Assembly (NCBI GenBank): GCA_023055425.1
Contig: JALGPY010000001.1
Span: 108,605,057-108,669,056, forward strand
Reading direction: 5' to 3'
Length of the DNA: 64,000 nt
Source: Linanthus parryae
Lineage: Eukaryota > Streptophyta > Magnoliopsida > Ericales > Polemoniaceae
Shown: piece by piece, positions 44,569-55,108 of the stretch
Numbering within the stretch: position 1 is the first letter of the stretch
Layout of the letters: each line of letters starts with the position of its first letter
The notes under the pieces: model-generated
Seen by the model: the letters and a program-made list of their open reading frames with translations, nothing else
What the model was told of the DNA's origin: nothing
Database searches by the model: none
Program-made: the position numbers and the translations under genes

Positions 44569-47067
44569 TTTTGACACTATTACTTTTACGATACCTACCC
44601 TTGTGTGTTAATTTAATCACAAAAAACCCGCTGAAAGCCATAATAAAAAAGAGTCATTGGATTATCTCACGTCTCCTCAAAAACCTCTCGTGAAATCTCT
44701 GACAGAAAAACCCAACCGAAGCACTCATCCCCTGGTTTTACCGCAATCACCCCCTCCCACGACTCCCTCCCTCACCGTTGCCCTGAGGATGCCCGATCTA
44801 GGTTTCATATAGATGCGTCCCTTCAGTTTACAGTTTCCTTTCAATTTCGAAATTCTCCCGTCCAAAACGATGTTTTTGCTAACCTAATTGTTGTGCGTAG
44901 TTTTGGTTCGGAGATGATTCAATGTTGCGAGTAAAGGAATTTCTTTAAACCTGATTGTCGTCGTTGTGACAACCCTGAATCATCAAGGCGATCCGTCTAC
45001 ACGTCCAATCTTATATTGCAGGTTTGTGCTTGTCTGATTGTATATATTCATGGAACTTTTTTATTGCTCATATCATCTCCTACGACTTGAATAAGCGTAT
45101 TTGTATGTGACGCTCTTTTCTGTATTACTGTACCATCTTCGTTGACAAGCTTCTTCAATTTATTCTCAAAGTAGAACGACCTAATAATAATAATAAGAAT
45201 AATTTTTTTTTAGAATCTTTTTCTTTTGAGAATCCAATAACCTAAAAATAATGGTATCCATCTTTCTATTCATTTTTTGGTGTCCTCACGGGCTTGTGTG
45301 CCTGCCTGCCCTAATTGCAACATGAGACTCATGACTCTGGGATCACTTTTTGGTTTCTGGAATTTTGCACGAGTGGTTTGATAAATGCGACGATGAGTTC
45401 TCTGTCTTCTTTTCGTCCATGTCTTCTCTTGGATCTAGAAGGTTACTAATGAGTAATGACCCTATGTGTCTCACATTTAGATCAAGAAGGCATCTGTCCC
45501 AGGTGTGAAATTGCATATATAGCTAATGATAATGCTCTGCTTTTCCATGTATCTAGGAGCTGAAAAGGAATTCCCCGACTATTCGTGGTGCTATTGATTA
45601 ACTGCATTCCATTAAGGGTTTTCTTAGCATTGGTGTAGGGAATGCATATTGAAATGCTACACTTAGTCTAGAAGAAGTCCATAATTCTAGAGTTTTTATG
45701 TTATATTAGTGTTTTCCCTGCGTGCTTGAGGTAGGACTTTCTCTTCAGATAGAATATTGCATTTGTGATCTACATAATGCTTTGGATAGTTCTCCTGTAA
45801 CATAAAACAATTCTTTCATGTTAACCAGACATATCAGTAAGTTTCTTTGGTCATTAAAACTATGTGGAGACACTACACAATTTGTGTTTGCCAAATTGGA
45901 TGAATCTAATATTCAGTAAAAAGAAGTGACTCATCATTATGCAGTTTTAAGCTTGTTATTTCCCAAATATGCGCTTTTGCAGTTTTTGAATTGCTGTCGT
46001 ATTGGTGCTTTAGCAAAACTGTAATTTAGGCATGTTAGTATTTGTATAGGGTAGTCTTTGACTGATATCAATATACTTTTAATCACGTCATCTTGTTTTT
46101 TGTAATCTGCAATAACTTTAGTACAACTTTCTCATTACTCCTTCCCAACTGAATTATGATACGATTTTTACGATTTAAAAATTCCAAATGAAATAAGAGA
46201 TTCGCGGCTCCTCGATCGAATGCATTTTTAGTCGTAGCCACTCTGATTGGATACAGAGATTTTCAGAGCGGGAAACTGTGGCAATTCTTTACCTTTCTGA
46301 CACGAAACTAGAGAGTCCTGGTGACCACCGGCGCCGCCGCTCATCAGAGTTGATTCTCAATCTGAGTGCCATAACTTTTTTCCAGGAAGAGAGCAAACTT
46401 CATTGTTGTTCATGGTAAAGTGTGATTCTTATGAGCTCAAATGGCATGACCTGTTTCAAAAGTTCCAATGGAGTTTGATTAAGTCATCGGTTCCATCAAC
46501 GACAAGGTACATACTCTTTAACTTGCTTTCGTGTTTAGATAAATATGCACAGTTATGTGTAATGCTTGCAACAAAATTTAAATAATTGCAATTTCTAACA
46601 TTGGGTGATTTTCAGATATTGCATTTGCATATCTCTAATTTGAACAATTAATCACCCACTTGAAACCATATTCTAATGAGATGCATATTGGATCCGGCGA
46701 GTGGTTCATCGCATACCAGTAATGTTAGCTCTTTTGGATTTGGCTGGAGCAGATTCATCAACATTCAATGACACCCACTGTAAGTTGAGGCGAATCTGCT
46801 GCTTTAATAGTCAAGTAGATAAGCGTGTTGAATTTACAGGTTCTCATTTGGAGTGTTGCTTTGTGGCCTATTTGGTTACCTAAACGTCTACTTGTGTCTA
46901 TATCGCCATCTGTGTCGCTCATGTAAGATTCAAGTATAGAAGAGCTTAGTTATTTCTTTTGTTCTCATAGAAGATATGTATCGGTTCTTTAAGTCTCTAT
47001 AACTGCATCTCATTATTAATATGTATATGGGCTATTTTAAAATTACGATCGAGTTGCCTCGGAAATA
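44569..47067. other. Helitron interior without clear gene
   Basis: AT-rich with short ORFs of at most 61 codons. I see possible splice-like boundaries but no recognisable protein. Confidence 0.4.
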
Positions 47068-47298
47068 CTCTCTCCGTTCCTCCTGGTTCTTCAAAAAATT
47101 ATTTGGGCATTATTTGGGCCTAGCGATTTGGTTAGCAAATTAAGCAAGAATTTGGTAAGTTTTGGTGGTGTTGTAGAACAAAGTTTGCTCTACGAAATCA
47201 TGAAAAGATTAACAAATTATTGCATCGTTTTACTAACCAAATCGCTAGGCCCAATTAATACACAAGTAATTTTTTGAAGAACCTGGAAGAACGGAGTG
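47068..47298. mobile_element. Stowaway-like MITE inside the Helitron
   Basis: The ends CTCTCTCCGTTCCTCCTGG and, on the other side, CCTGGAAGAACGGAGTGAT are imperfect complements continuing through TTCTTCAAAAAATTA. A central inverted repeat (CCTAGCGATTTGGTTAG and complement) lies further in. Next to TA at the left edge. Confidence 0.7.
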
Positions 47299-47463
47299 AT
47301 ATGTTTTTAGCTTCAGTTAATTTCAGGGGCGGAGCCATGTAGGGGCACGGGGGGCGCGTGCCCCCCTAAAATTTTCCGAAAACGCTAGATATCCCCTACT
47401 TTTTAAAAAATATTAACATTTTTTTTATAAAATAATAAAAGTGCCCCCCTTGTTTCAAAAGCG

Positions 47464-47537
47464 CACATAGCGCAGATGGTAAAATCCTCTGCTTATAATC
47501 ATGAGGTTGCGTGTTCGATCCTCCTCACGCACGCTTT
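47464..47537 (+). other. tRNA-like segment (Ile-UAU-like), degenerate
   Basis: It carries an A-box-like TAGCGCAGATGG, an anticodon-loop-like CTTATAA and a B-box-like TGTTCGATCC. Outer AAGCG and CGCTT arms pair. The anticodon stem is poorly paired, so a working tRNA is unlikely. Confidence 0.5.
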
Positions 47538-47580
47538 AAATTATTTTTGCACAAAAATTTCAACAAAACTGATAAGCATT

Positions 47581-47651
47581 CCCGCAACTCGAACCCTGGT
47601 AGCCAGAGTCAATAAGGAAGCGCGCTTAACCAACTAGGCTAGAAGGCCTAT
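47581..47651 (-). other. tRNA-like segment on the minus strand, degenerate
   Basis: On the minus strand there is TAGCCTAGTTGGTTAAG (A-box-like) and GGTTCGAGTT (B-box-like) about 40 bases apart. It is probably a tRNA relic. Confidence 0.5.
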
Positions 47652-48419
47652 TAAAATTTTGTCGATATTTAATGTACAAATATCTTTAAATAAAAGTTTA
47701 AATACTGAAATTGTGCCCCCCCCCCCCCCCCCTTAACGAATTCCTGGCTCCGCCACTGGTTAATTTGTTTGGTATATGAAAGTATGCTTTTTAAATGTGC
47801 TCTGAACTTTCTAAGCGTTGAACTTCCATTCACGAGTATGAATTGTTGTACCATCTACAGCTGATAGTATAAATTGGGTCTTTGAAGAAGCCTTCCTCCA
47901 TTGTGTGTATAATCTACTTGCATGCAGTCACAGTGTCCTTCAAATCAACTTAATTGCAGTAGGCACCGATAAAATAGAAATGACAACCAGGCCAAGTTAG
48001 TTCAACGCCTCCCAAAGTACTAGGTGGATGAAAGCTTCAGTATCATATCTTCTTATCATCTTCATTGTTTTTCACCGAATTTTCAAGGTCCTTTATTTGG
48101 GGACATCGATTTAAGAGCATCCATGTCTCAGCTAAGAGGAAAGCTTCTATTTTTTGAGAGAAGAGGAAATCATTCCATACCCCAAAATGAATAAAGTGGC
48201 TATGGTAACTCATGGTACAGTAGTTGGAATAAAATTTAGGCAGTTTAAATATTTAACAAAAAACCCTGTATGTTTAATTTCGACCCAGACTGTCATTGAT
48301 GTGAATAATGGATTAAGTTGCTATGGTAACTCATAGGTTTATGGTAGCAGAGTTAGCAAAGATATTAACCCCAACTGAGCGCACAAATTGCTATAGCTGG
48401 TGCAGAGCTTTTCTATAGC

Positions 48420-48660
48420 ATGACCAACCTTCCTCGATGCAGTGGACAAAAACATCGATGCCGGCTGACCGCCATGCGAAAGTCATCGATTGCGTGGCCA
48501 ACTCAGCGAACTCATGGGAAAAGCTGGACGTTGGCTGAGTAAAGTCTGGAATTCATCGATGTTAGCTGACCGAAATGTGAAATTCCTCAATGCTGTGGGC
48601 ATAAAGATTGATGTCGGCTGACTTTCAGTGGGCAAATCACTGATTCTGGGGGCAAATCTC
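48420..48660. repeat. Degenerate minisatellite with CATCGATG and GGCTGACCG motifs
   Basis: Variants of TCATCGATGC...CGGCTGACCG recur at about 48431, 48451, 48482, 48554, 48588 and 48608, with phrases such as GTGGGCAAA between them. The period is irregular, around 50 bases. Confidence 0.6.
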
Positions 48661-49116
48661 GACTGTAAACATGTCTACACTTAAAGCTTGCTCCATAATT
48701 CCTCCTCTGTCGGAATATAGGAAAGAATATATTAGTTGTGACTACATTCTCCTTTAATGTTTTTAGTTATAGCCAATTCTAACAAATTTAGTTATAGATT
48801 CTCAGTTTAAGTAAGACTATTTCAAACACCAATCTATATTTAACACAAAATGTTATATTTGGTTGAGAAAAATGGTTATTCATAGTCGAAGATGGTGGCT
48901 ATATTACTACTGAACGTATATACTTTTGAGATGTCGTCCAAGTCAAAATGCAGTTTCTATAGGTGGAAATGAGAAGAAGATATGACAACTTTGACAAATC
49001 ACTGAAAAATGAAATGGTCAATTATCTAGATCTAGGATTTTTAAGCGGCCTGGATTCTTGATGGTGTGATCTTCCAATTAATGGTATTTCTTCATGTTTA
49101 GATGTATATGTGACTA

Positions 49117-49317
49117 GAGAATGCTAGGGAACCAGCCAATATCTCCCACTCATCTCCCACATTTCTTCTAGAAAAATGCAATCATTCCAAATGAATACTC
49201 ATGTTGTCAATTTTACACTTGGGTGGGAGCTAAATGGGAGATATTGGTGGATTCCCTAGCATTTCTCGAGATATTGGTGGGTTCCCTAGCATTTCTCGAG
49301 GGAACCTACCAATATCT
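49117..49317. repeat. Foldback MITE-like element with partial duplication
   Basis: GAGAATGCTAGGGAACC...CAATATCTCCCA (49117-49149) is complementary to 49235-49267. Directly after, a second copy of the right arm (49268-49298) and another inverted arm (GGGAACCTACCAATATCTCCC) follow, so the ends were partly duplicated. Confidence 0.75.
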
Positions 49318-49904
49318 CCCATGTGACTTGATGTGTAATTTCTTGTATGTGCCTGGTTGTTAGTAAATTAAAGACGTAAGATGTAATGAACTTTGGACCA
49401 TGAAGAGTTGAAGATGTTGGTTTCGTCATTGGAGAAGGAAGGCTATATGATGACATTGGATAACCAATCTTAATTCGACTTATGCATACATAATAGCATT
49501 ACAAGATTTGAATAAAAAATGCAACAAAAAACGGTTCTAATGATACTGTTCACGTGCAACGCACGTGCTACCTACTAGTTTTTAAAAAAGACAAATACAA
49601 AAACTTTATATTTTACTTTTAAAACTAATCATTTGAAAATTTAAATAGCAAAGGATGTAATTTCATGTAATTTTTTATGGTCTTATAAAGTAACTTTATT
49701 CTACAATATCATGAAAAAATTATAAAAAGATTGCATCATATTCAAATTATCGGATCAAAGTGGTTCGACTACGAATGTGATAGTCAAATTTGTTTTTTTT
49801 TTTTTTTTACGAAACGGAGGAAGATACACACGTCACCTACTAGCAATACAATTGTCACTAATTAAGTTACTAGTAATACACATTCTTATGTTTTTTCTTC
49901 AATC

Positions 49905-50066
49905 ACCCTTTGCCACTATTCACCGAGTGACTTTTGACTCGGTGATTTGATTAGCATAACGATACAAGAATTCGATATTCTATGCATAAACTTACTCTAC
50001 GACACTATGGAAATTGTCCAAAAATTATATCGTTTTGCTATCCAAATCACCGAGTCAATTGACATA
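49905..50066. repeat. MITE remnant with inverted arms
   Basis: GACTCGGTGATTTGATTAGCATAACGATA near 49936 pairs with 50030-50060. The arms resemble the inner inverted repeat of the Stowaway element at 41321. Confidence 0.6.
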
Positions 50067-50095
50067 TATATTAAGCCACACTATCCAGCCCATTG

Positions 50096-50469
50096 TGTTG
50101 GGCCAAGCAACTGGCCAAGCCCAAAGGCAGCGAGCCACCTCAGCTCAAGCCCAAGACTCAAATGAACTCTGCTCAATAAGGCCTCAAATCAGCGCATAAG
50201 GACTAATCTGAGGGCAATGAACTATTCCAAGGGTCAAGCTGCAATTATATGTAGATATCTCATCGGGTCTTAAGTACGGCCGTTGGATCTAATCCAACGG
50301 CCAACACAACCTTGAATTTTGTATTTATGTATACTGATATGTTTAATGAGATACATCGAACATTCCTCACAACTCTCGGTCTTCTTCTCTCTCTGTTACT
50401 TCGTTCATCCTCTCCGACGAGCTCTGCTCATCACCATTGATTTCGACAAAACCTCTGTGGTTTCTATCA
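50096..50469 (+). repeat. 5' LTR of a Ty1/copia element
   Basis: TGTTGGGCC start and TATCA end, directly followed by a tRNA-iMet primer site. 374 bp. The matching 3' LTR is not in the window. Confidence 0.65.
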
Positions 50470-50482
50470 TGGTATCAGAGCC
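50470..50482 (+). promoter_or_regulatory. Primer binding site of the plus-strand copia
   Basis: TGGTATCAGAGCC, complementary to the initiator tRNA-Met 3' end, directly after the LTR. Confidence 0.85.
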
Positions 50483-50483
50483 A

Positions 50484-51139
50484 ATGGCTCAAACTACCTC
50501 ATCAAGAAATGCGATTTTTCAATATTCCACCATAACATCTTCAAATCCACTGTATCTGTTATCAACATCCACAATTTGGTCCCCACTAAACTTGATGGAT
50601 CAAATTACGTTATTTGGAAGTACCAGATTACTTTCCTCCTTCGAACCCAGAATCTGTTCGGGCTATTGGACGGATCTGATGCACCTCCAACTGAGTTTGT
50701 GAAAGGATATGTAGATTCCGAAGGCTCGATGGTTCCCAATTTAGAACACCAAGCATGGATTCAACGAGATCAAGCACTTGTTACTATGATCAACGCTACT
50801 CTAAGACCCAAAGATCTTACTCATGTAATTAGCCAGTCCTCTTCTCGCTCTATTTGGGTTATTCTCGGAAAAAGGTACACCTCCCTTACGCACTCAAATA
50901 TTATGCAACTAAATTCAGGCCAGCAAACTGCTCGAAAAAATTATGATTTAATCGATGTTTATATGAATAAATTGAAAGCTATTTGTGATAAGCTTATGGT
51001 GGCTATGGTCAATATTGATGATGAGGATATGATTTTATATGCTCTAAACGGGCTTCCAGCCGAAGACAATCCTTTTAAATCTTCTATTCACATTAAATCA
51101 GAACCTGTTTCTTTTGATGACTTACATGTGTTGTTATAA
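50484..51139 (+). pseudogene. gag: Ty1/copia gag, frameshifted
   Basis: It starts with ATGGCTCAAACT after the primer site. The frame shifts near 50570, after which 50576-51139 reads a typical copia gag ('KLDGSNYVIWKYQI', then 'NAWIQRD'-like and 'YALNGLP' segments). It ends at a stop in VLL* where intact relatives read on. Non-functional. Confidence 0.85.
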
Positions 51140-52732
51140 AGTGAGGACCATATGCTTCAAACTCAGAATCTGACCTCTCAGAACTCTACTGTTGCGTTCA
51201 ATACTGTTTTTACTGAAACTAACCGTGGTGGTTATAATGGGAGTGGTAGATCAAATAAATATAATAGAGGAACATTGGCAATAACTGTGGTGTTTATGGT
51301 CGTGGCTATGGTAGGAATCGACGAGTCTATACTTCTGATTTCCTGGTAACAACAATCGTGGTGGCCGTAGTTATTACCGTGGTGGTAGAACTGATTTTAA
51401 CAGAGGAAAAAGAACTATGGGTATCGTGGTGGACGAAACCCTAGTTACAACCAGCCTCGTAACTCAGACACTTGTCAGATTGGCGGCCAACAATATCATA
51501 CGACCCTTGACTGTGTTCACAGAATGAACCACGCGTACTAAGGGCTCATTCCTCGTGAATCTCTCACTGCCTTGACTGCATCCACTCAAAATTATAACCA
51601 TCCTAGCTACTGGTTGTCTGGTACGGGTGCCACCAATCACATGACGCACGACTTTCAAAATCAGAGCACTTCTGACACTTATCTATGAAATGATCAAGTT
51701 GTTGTAGGAAATGGTCAATCTCTTCCCATTCACAACACGGTATTGCCTTACTTTCCACTAGTACACATAATTTCACTCTTCGTAATACGTTGCACGTACC
51801 TAAACTTAGCACAAATATTTTATCTATACAAAAATTATGCTCCGATAATGATTGTCGCTTTATTTTTTACTCTACATCTTTTTCAATACAGGGACAAAAC
51901 TACGGGAACCCTTCTATATCAGGGATTGAGTAAAAATGACTTGTATCCCATTGAATCTATGCCTTTTAATTCTTAGCCTCTTAAATCTTTATTCGCATGC
52001 TTATGTTAGTAATAAGGTTGATGTTCGGACCTGGCATGATCGCATAGGACATCCTTCGGATAGTATTTTGCGTAAAGTAATTGCTCCTTCTGACATTTCG
52101 AGTCGTAATAATAATAATAATAATAAAGGCCTTTGTTATTCCTGTCTTGAAGGCAAGATGCATTCTCGCCCGTTTCTGATTCTAGTACTAAAACTGAAGC
52201 TCCTTTAAATTTGCTTCACAATGATGTTTGAGGGCCCGCGAGCTCCAAGTCCTATCACGTCTACCATTACTATATACTTTTCATTGACCATTACTCAAAA
52301 TTTACTTGGGTTTTTTCTTTACATGACAAATCGTATGTCCCCACAGTGTTTTCTCATTTTAAGCTTAAAATTGAAAAACTTCTTGATCATGATATCCGTA
52401 TTTTATGCATCGGCGGTGGAGGCAAATATATGTCCTTTATCTTCTCAAAAATTCTCTGACTAGATGGTATAACTCACCAAAAATCTTGTCCTCACACCCC
52501 GCAATAAAATGGCGTTGCGGAGCGAAAGCACCGTCTTATCATGGAAACCGCCATAACCATGCTAAAAAGAACCTCTTTACTTAATTACTTGTGGTTTCAT
52601 GTTGTGAATGCTGATACTTTCTTGATTGATCGCATGCCTATTCGTAATACTTACAAAAAATCACTATTTGAATTACTTTTAGGCACACCTCCAGATTACT
52701 CACACTTGAAAGTTTTCGGGTGCGCTTGTTTT
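51140..52732 (+). pseudogene. pol: Ty1/copia pol remnant (zinc knuckle, protease, integrase)
   Basis: Broken frames in copia order. A gag zinc knuckle near 51473 has its second Cys changed to Gly. The protease motif near 51605-51645 reads WLSGTGATNHMT, with the catalytic DSG changed to GTG. The GAG-pre-integrase region with 'TWHDRIGHPS' and CX2C...H lies near 52030-52190. The integrase core at 52240-52735 ends abruptly in 'HLKVFGCACF', where the next retroelement is inserted. An (AAT)n run lies at 52107-52128. Stops and frameshifts throughout. Confidence 0.85.
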
Positions 52733-53885
52733 TGAAAGGGGAGTATGCAGGTAGAAATGCAGCACATATACTCTAGAAGGGAGGAGGGGTTGAATAGAGT
52801 ATGCCAACGTTTTGCAAAACTTGGTAAGGGAGAAGAGCTTCTGAGAAGAGCAATGAAGTTCAAGGCCTTGGAAACAGTTTCAAGCCTTTGGAATTAAATA
52901 CACTTTGAAAGAAAACAGACAAGTATTTTTCAAGTCTTTGAATAGAGTACAAGTGAGAAGAACACTGCATTGTAGAACTGCAGTAAGGAATGTAGTGATC
53001 TTCTGTGAGATGGATATTGAGAATAATGTGCTTCTTTGATGCTTGACAATCCTGGAATGTGTCTCTCTCTTTTTGCCCGTTGAATGTCTTCTCTTGTTTC
53101 TTCGAAATGAGATCTATTTAAACAGCTTAGAGCTCAGCAAATCTTCCCAGATTTTCAGCAACAAACTTCCAATTTTGTAGGAAACAACTTTGACTCTTTT
53201 AACAGCCTTCTCCAACGGATAGTTGATCATAATCTTCTGAGATGTTGTTCTTATCTTGAATTTAAACAGATTCGGAAGCTGTCAAGAGTGTCTGATTGAT
53301 CACATAATCACTTTCTCTCCAAGTTTCCTTTCCTGCAAAATCCATATTAGGAAACCAATATTGTAAACTAGGAAATAAAATTTCCCTGCAAAACTGAGTC
53401 AAACAGATGGATCAAATGGTGTTAAATGTATCAAAATAGTCTGTATTTCATCATCCAATAAGAACAGATCAAGCATAGGGGTGAGAGAGATAGAATCAGT
53501 TAAGAAAAACTCCCCCTGAGAATATGGATACAGGTCAGGCAGTTTCAAGGCTTTGAATCCTGTTTCAAGGCCTTGAAATAGCTCTGCTATATCAAGCCTG
53601 TGAAACTTGATTCAAGGGTTTGAAAGCTTGTTCAAGGCCTTGAAAATAGCTCTGCTATTTCAAGCCTGTGAAACATGTGAACTAACAGTCTCCTCCTTGA
53701 TGAAAGACAAAACTTCAAATTGTATGAATCTTAGTTTCTGCAAAAAATACTGATTAGCACACAGTTCAAATAGTAGTAACGCATTGGTTCCAAAAAGATC
53801 CAACATATTCAGTGATAAACAGAAAAACACATAAGTCCAAATAATCCTACTGACCAAAAAGATAGGTCACTAAATCATAAAAACA
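52733..53885 (-). repeat. 3' LTR of a minus-strand SIRE-like copia element
   Basis: It begins at the point where the integrase of the other copia is cut. On the minus strand it runs from TGTTTTTATGATTTAG to CCCCTTTCA. A polypurine tract AAAAAAGGGGGAGAAAT lies just outside it near 53890-53907. It is rich in palindrome-like TTCAAGGCCTTGAA motifs. The second LTR lies beyond the next insertion, so edges are inferred. Confidence 0.6.
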
Positions 53886-54008
53886 ACTAAGATTTCTCCC
53901 CCTTTTTTACTTTCATAAAAAAGAATGAGAAAATTTTGGATCAGAGTCTTTGGAAAATTTTGAAAATAAACTTAAAAGAGAAGTGAGAAAGAAAGAGTAG
54001 GAAAGAGT

Positions 54009-54671
54009 TTATGGGGTTGGGTCTTCATCTCCATCCTGATCTCCTTCTTCCTCACTGTCTTCATCATTGTCGTGGTCTTCTTGTTGAACCACATCAATTT
54101 CCTCAATGATGGAACTAATTTTCTCTATCTCACTATTGAACAAGAAGGTGATTCCTTCTAAAGCTTTTCTTCCACGCTTTAGTTTCGTTTTCACATACAC
54201 CTTCTTTTGTTGTGCACAGGAGATTTTATGATGATCTTTCCTTCCAGTTTTTTATGCAGTCTCAGCTTGTGGAAGATCTTTCTCATGTCTTCCATTTTTG
54301 GACACAAAATATACTCCATATGAACCTGAAGTAGTATCTGAATCCGAGTCAGGAATGAGGATTTCTTTTTCTTTTCCCTTGATCCCTGTGTCTGCCTTTT
54401 TCTTGGCCTTTCTTAGGGCTTCCAATATGGATTTCTGCTTCTCTTGTGTAGTCCCAATGGTCTTTTCCTTCTTGCCTGTCACTGGAAACTGGTCTTTCTT
54501 CATTATCTTCTTGGGAGGTAGAGACTCCAATTCTTCATCAGTAGAATCCTTTGATTCTGAGTCTTCACTGATTATTTGAACTTCATCCTCAACGGTCTTT
54601 CTCTTCTTCTCTGTACTGGGATTTGATCCTCCGGTCATCTTGATTCTGTCAGAGGCTCTTCTAGTGCTCAT
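54009..54671 (-). pseudogene. Charged ORF between pol and 3' LTR of the SIRE-like element
   Basis: Minus-strand frames 54252-54671 (139 residues) and 54009-54200 lie downstream of RNase H. They are rich in Lys, Glu, Ser and Asp ('SEDSESKDSTDEELESLPPK', and an acidic DEDSEEEGDQDGDEDP tail). They are likely one ORF with a frame break. SIRE elements often carry an extra ORF here, sometimes env-like. I see no membrane segment, so an env role is not supported. Confidence 0.5.
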
Positions 54672-55108
54672 TAGGGTTTGGGAGAAAAATACAGAGTGAA
54701 GGAGAATAGAAGAAGATAAATACTAAAAGAGTTTGAGCTTAAAAAGGAAACTGCAATATGTTTCTGATCTCAAAAGATTTGTAATGATCAGAGAAGATTC
54801 AAATATTTGAAACCGTTGGAAATAAATAATCTAATACTATAATTGGTTGAAAAATAATTTTGAAAAAAGGTAGGGGCAATATTGAGCAATATCTGCAAAG
54901 ATAGCACCCAATACTGAATGATCCAAGAATTATTCACTAACCAGGTATCCGACTTTATTTCAAGGCTTTGAAAACAATTTCAAGGTCTTGAAACGCTGCT
55001 ATACTGAAACAAATGAAATCAAATCTTTGAGGAGATTTTCAAGGCTTTGAAAATCAGTTCAAATCTTTAAAGCACATAATAACTTACCTTCCTTACCTGA
55101 TGCTACCC

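Larger units (their letters stand above)
47324..47758. mobile_element. hAT-type non-autonomous element with tRNA-like inserts
   Basis: Termini CAGGGGCGGAGCCA and TGGCTCCGCCACTG are flanked by a perfect 8-bp duplication GTTAATTT (47316-47323 and 47759-47766). It is 435 bp, with a poly-C run near 47716-47732 and two tRNA-like segments in opposite orientation. Confidence 0.9.
43547..49578 (+). mobile_element. Probable non-autonomous Helitron
   Basis: The 5' end TCTTTACTATCTTAAAAGAG is preceded by A. The 3' end has a hairpin CACGTGC-AAC-GCACGTG at 49551-49567 and terminates CTAG at 49575-49578, followed by T. This is the A|TC...CTAG|T pattern of Helitrons. No Rep/helicase ORF was found in 6.0 kb. 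The interior is AT-rich with leader-like and exon-like pieces (for example 43700-43905 and 46390-46505, each ending at a GT-type donor-like site), so gene capture is possible but not shown. Confidence 0.7.

Noticed and set aside
54009..54671. Env-like protein of the SIRE-like element
   Set aside because: No signal peptide, membrane segment or cysteine pattern; only a charged, disordered-looking frame.
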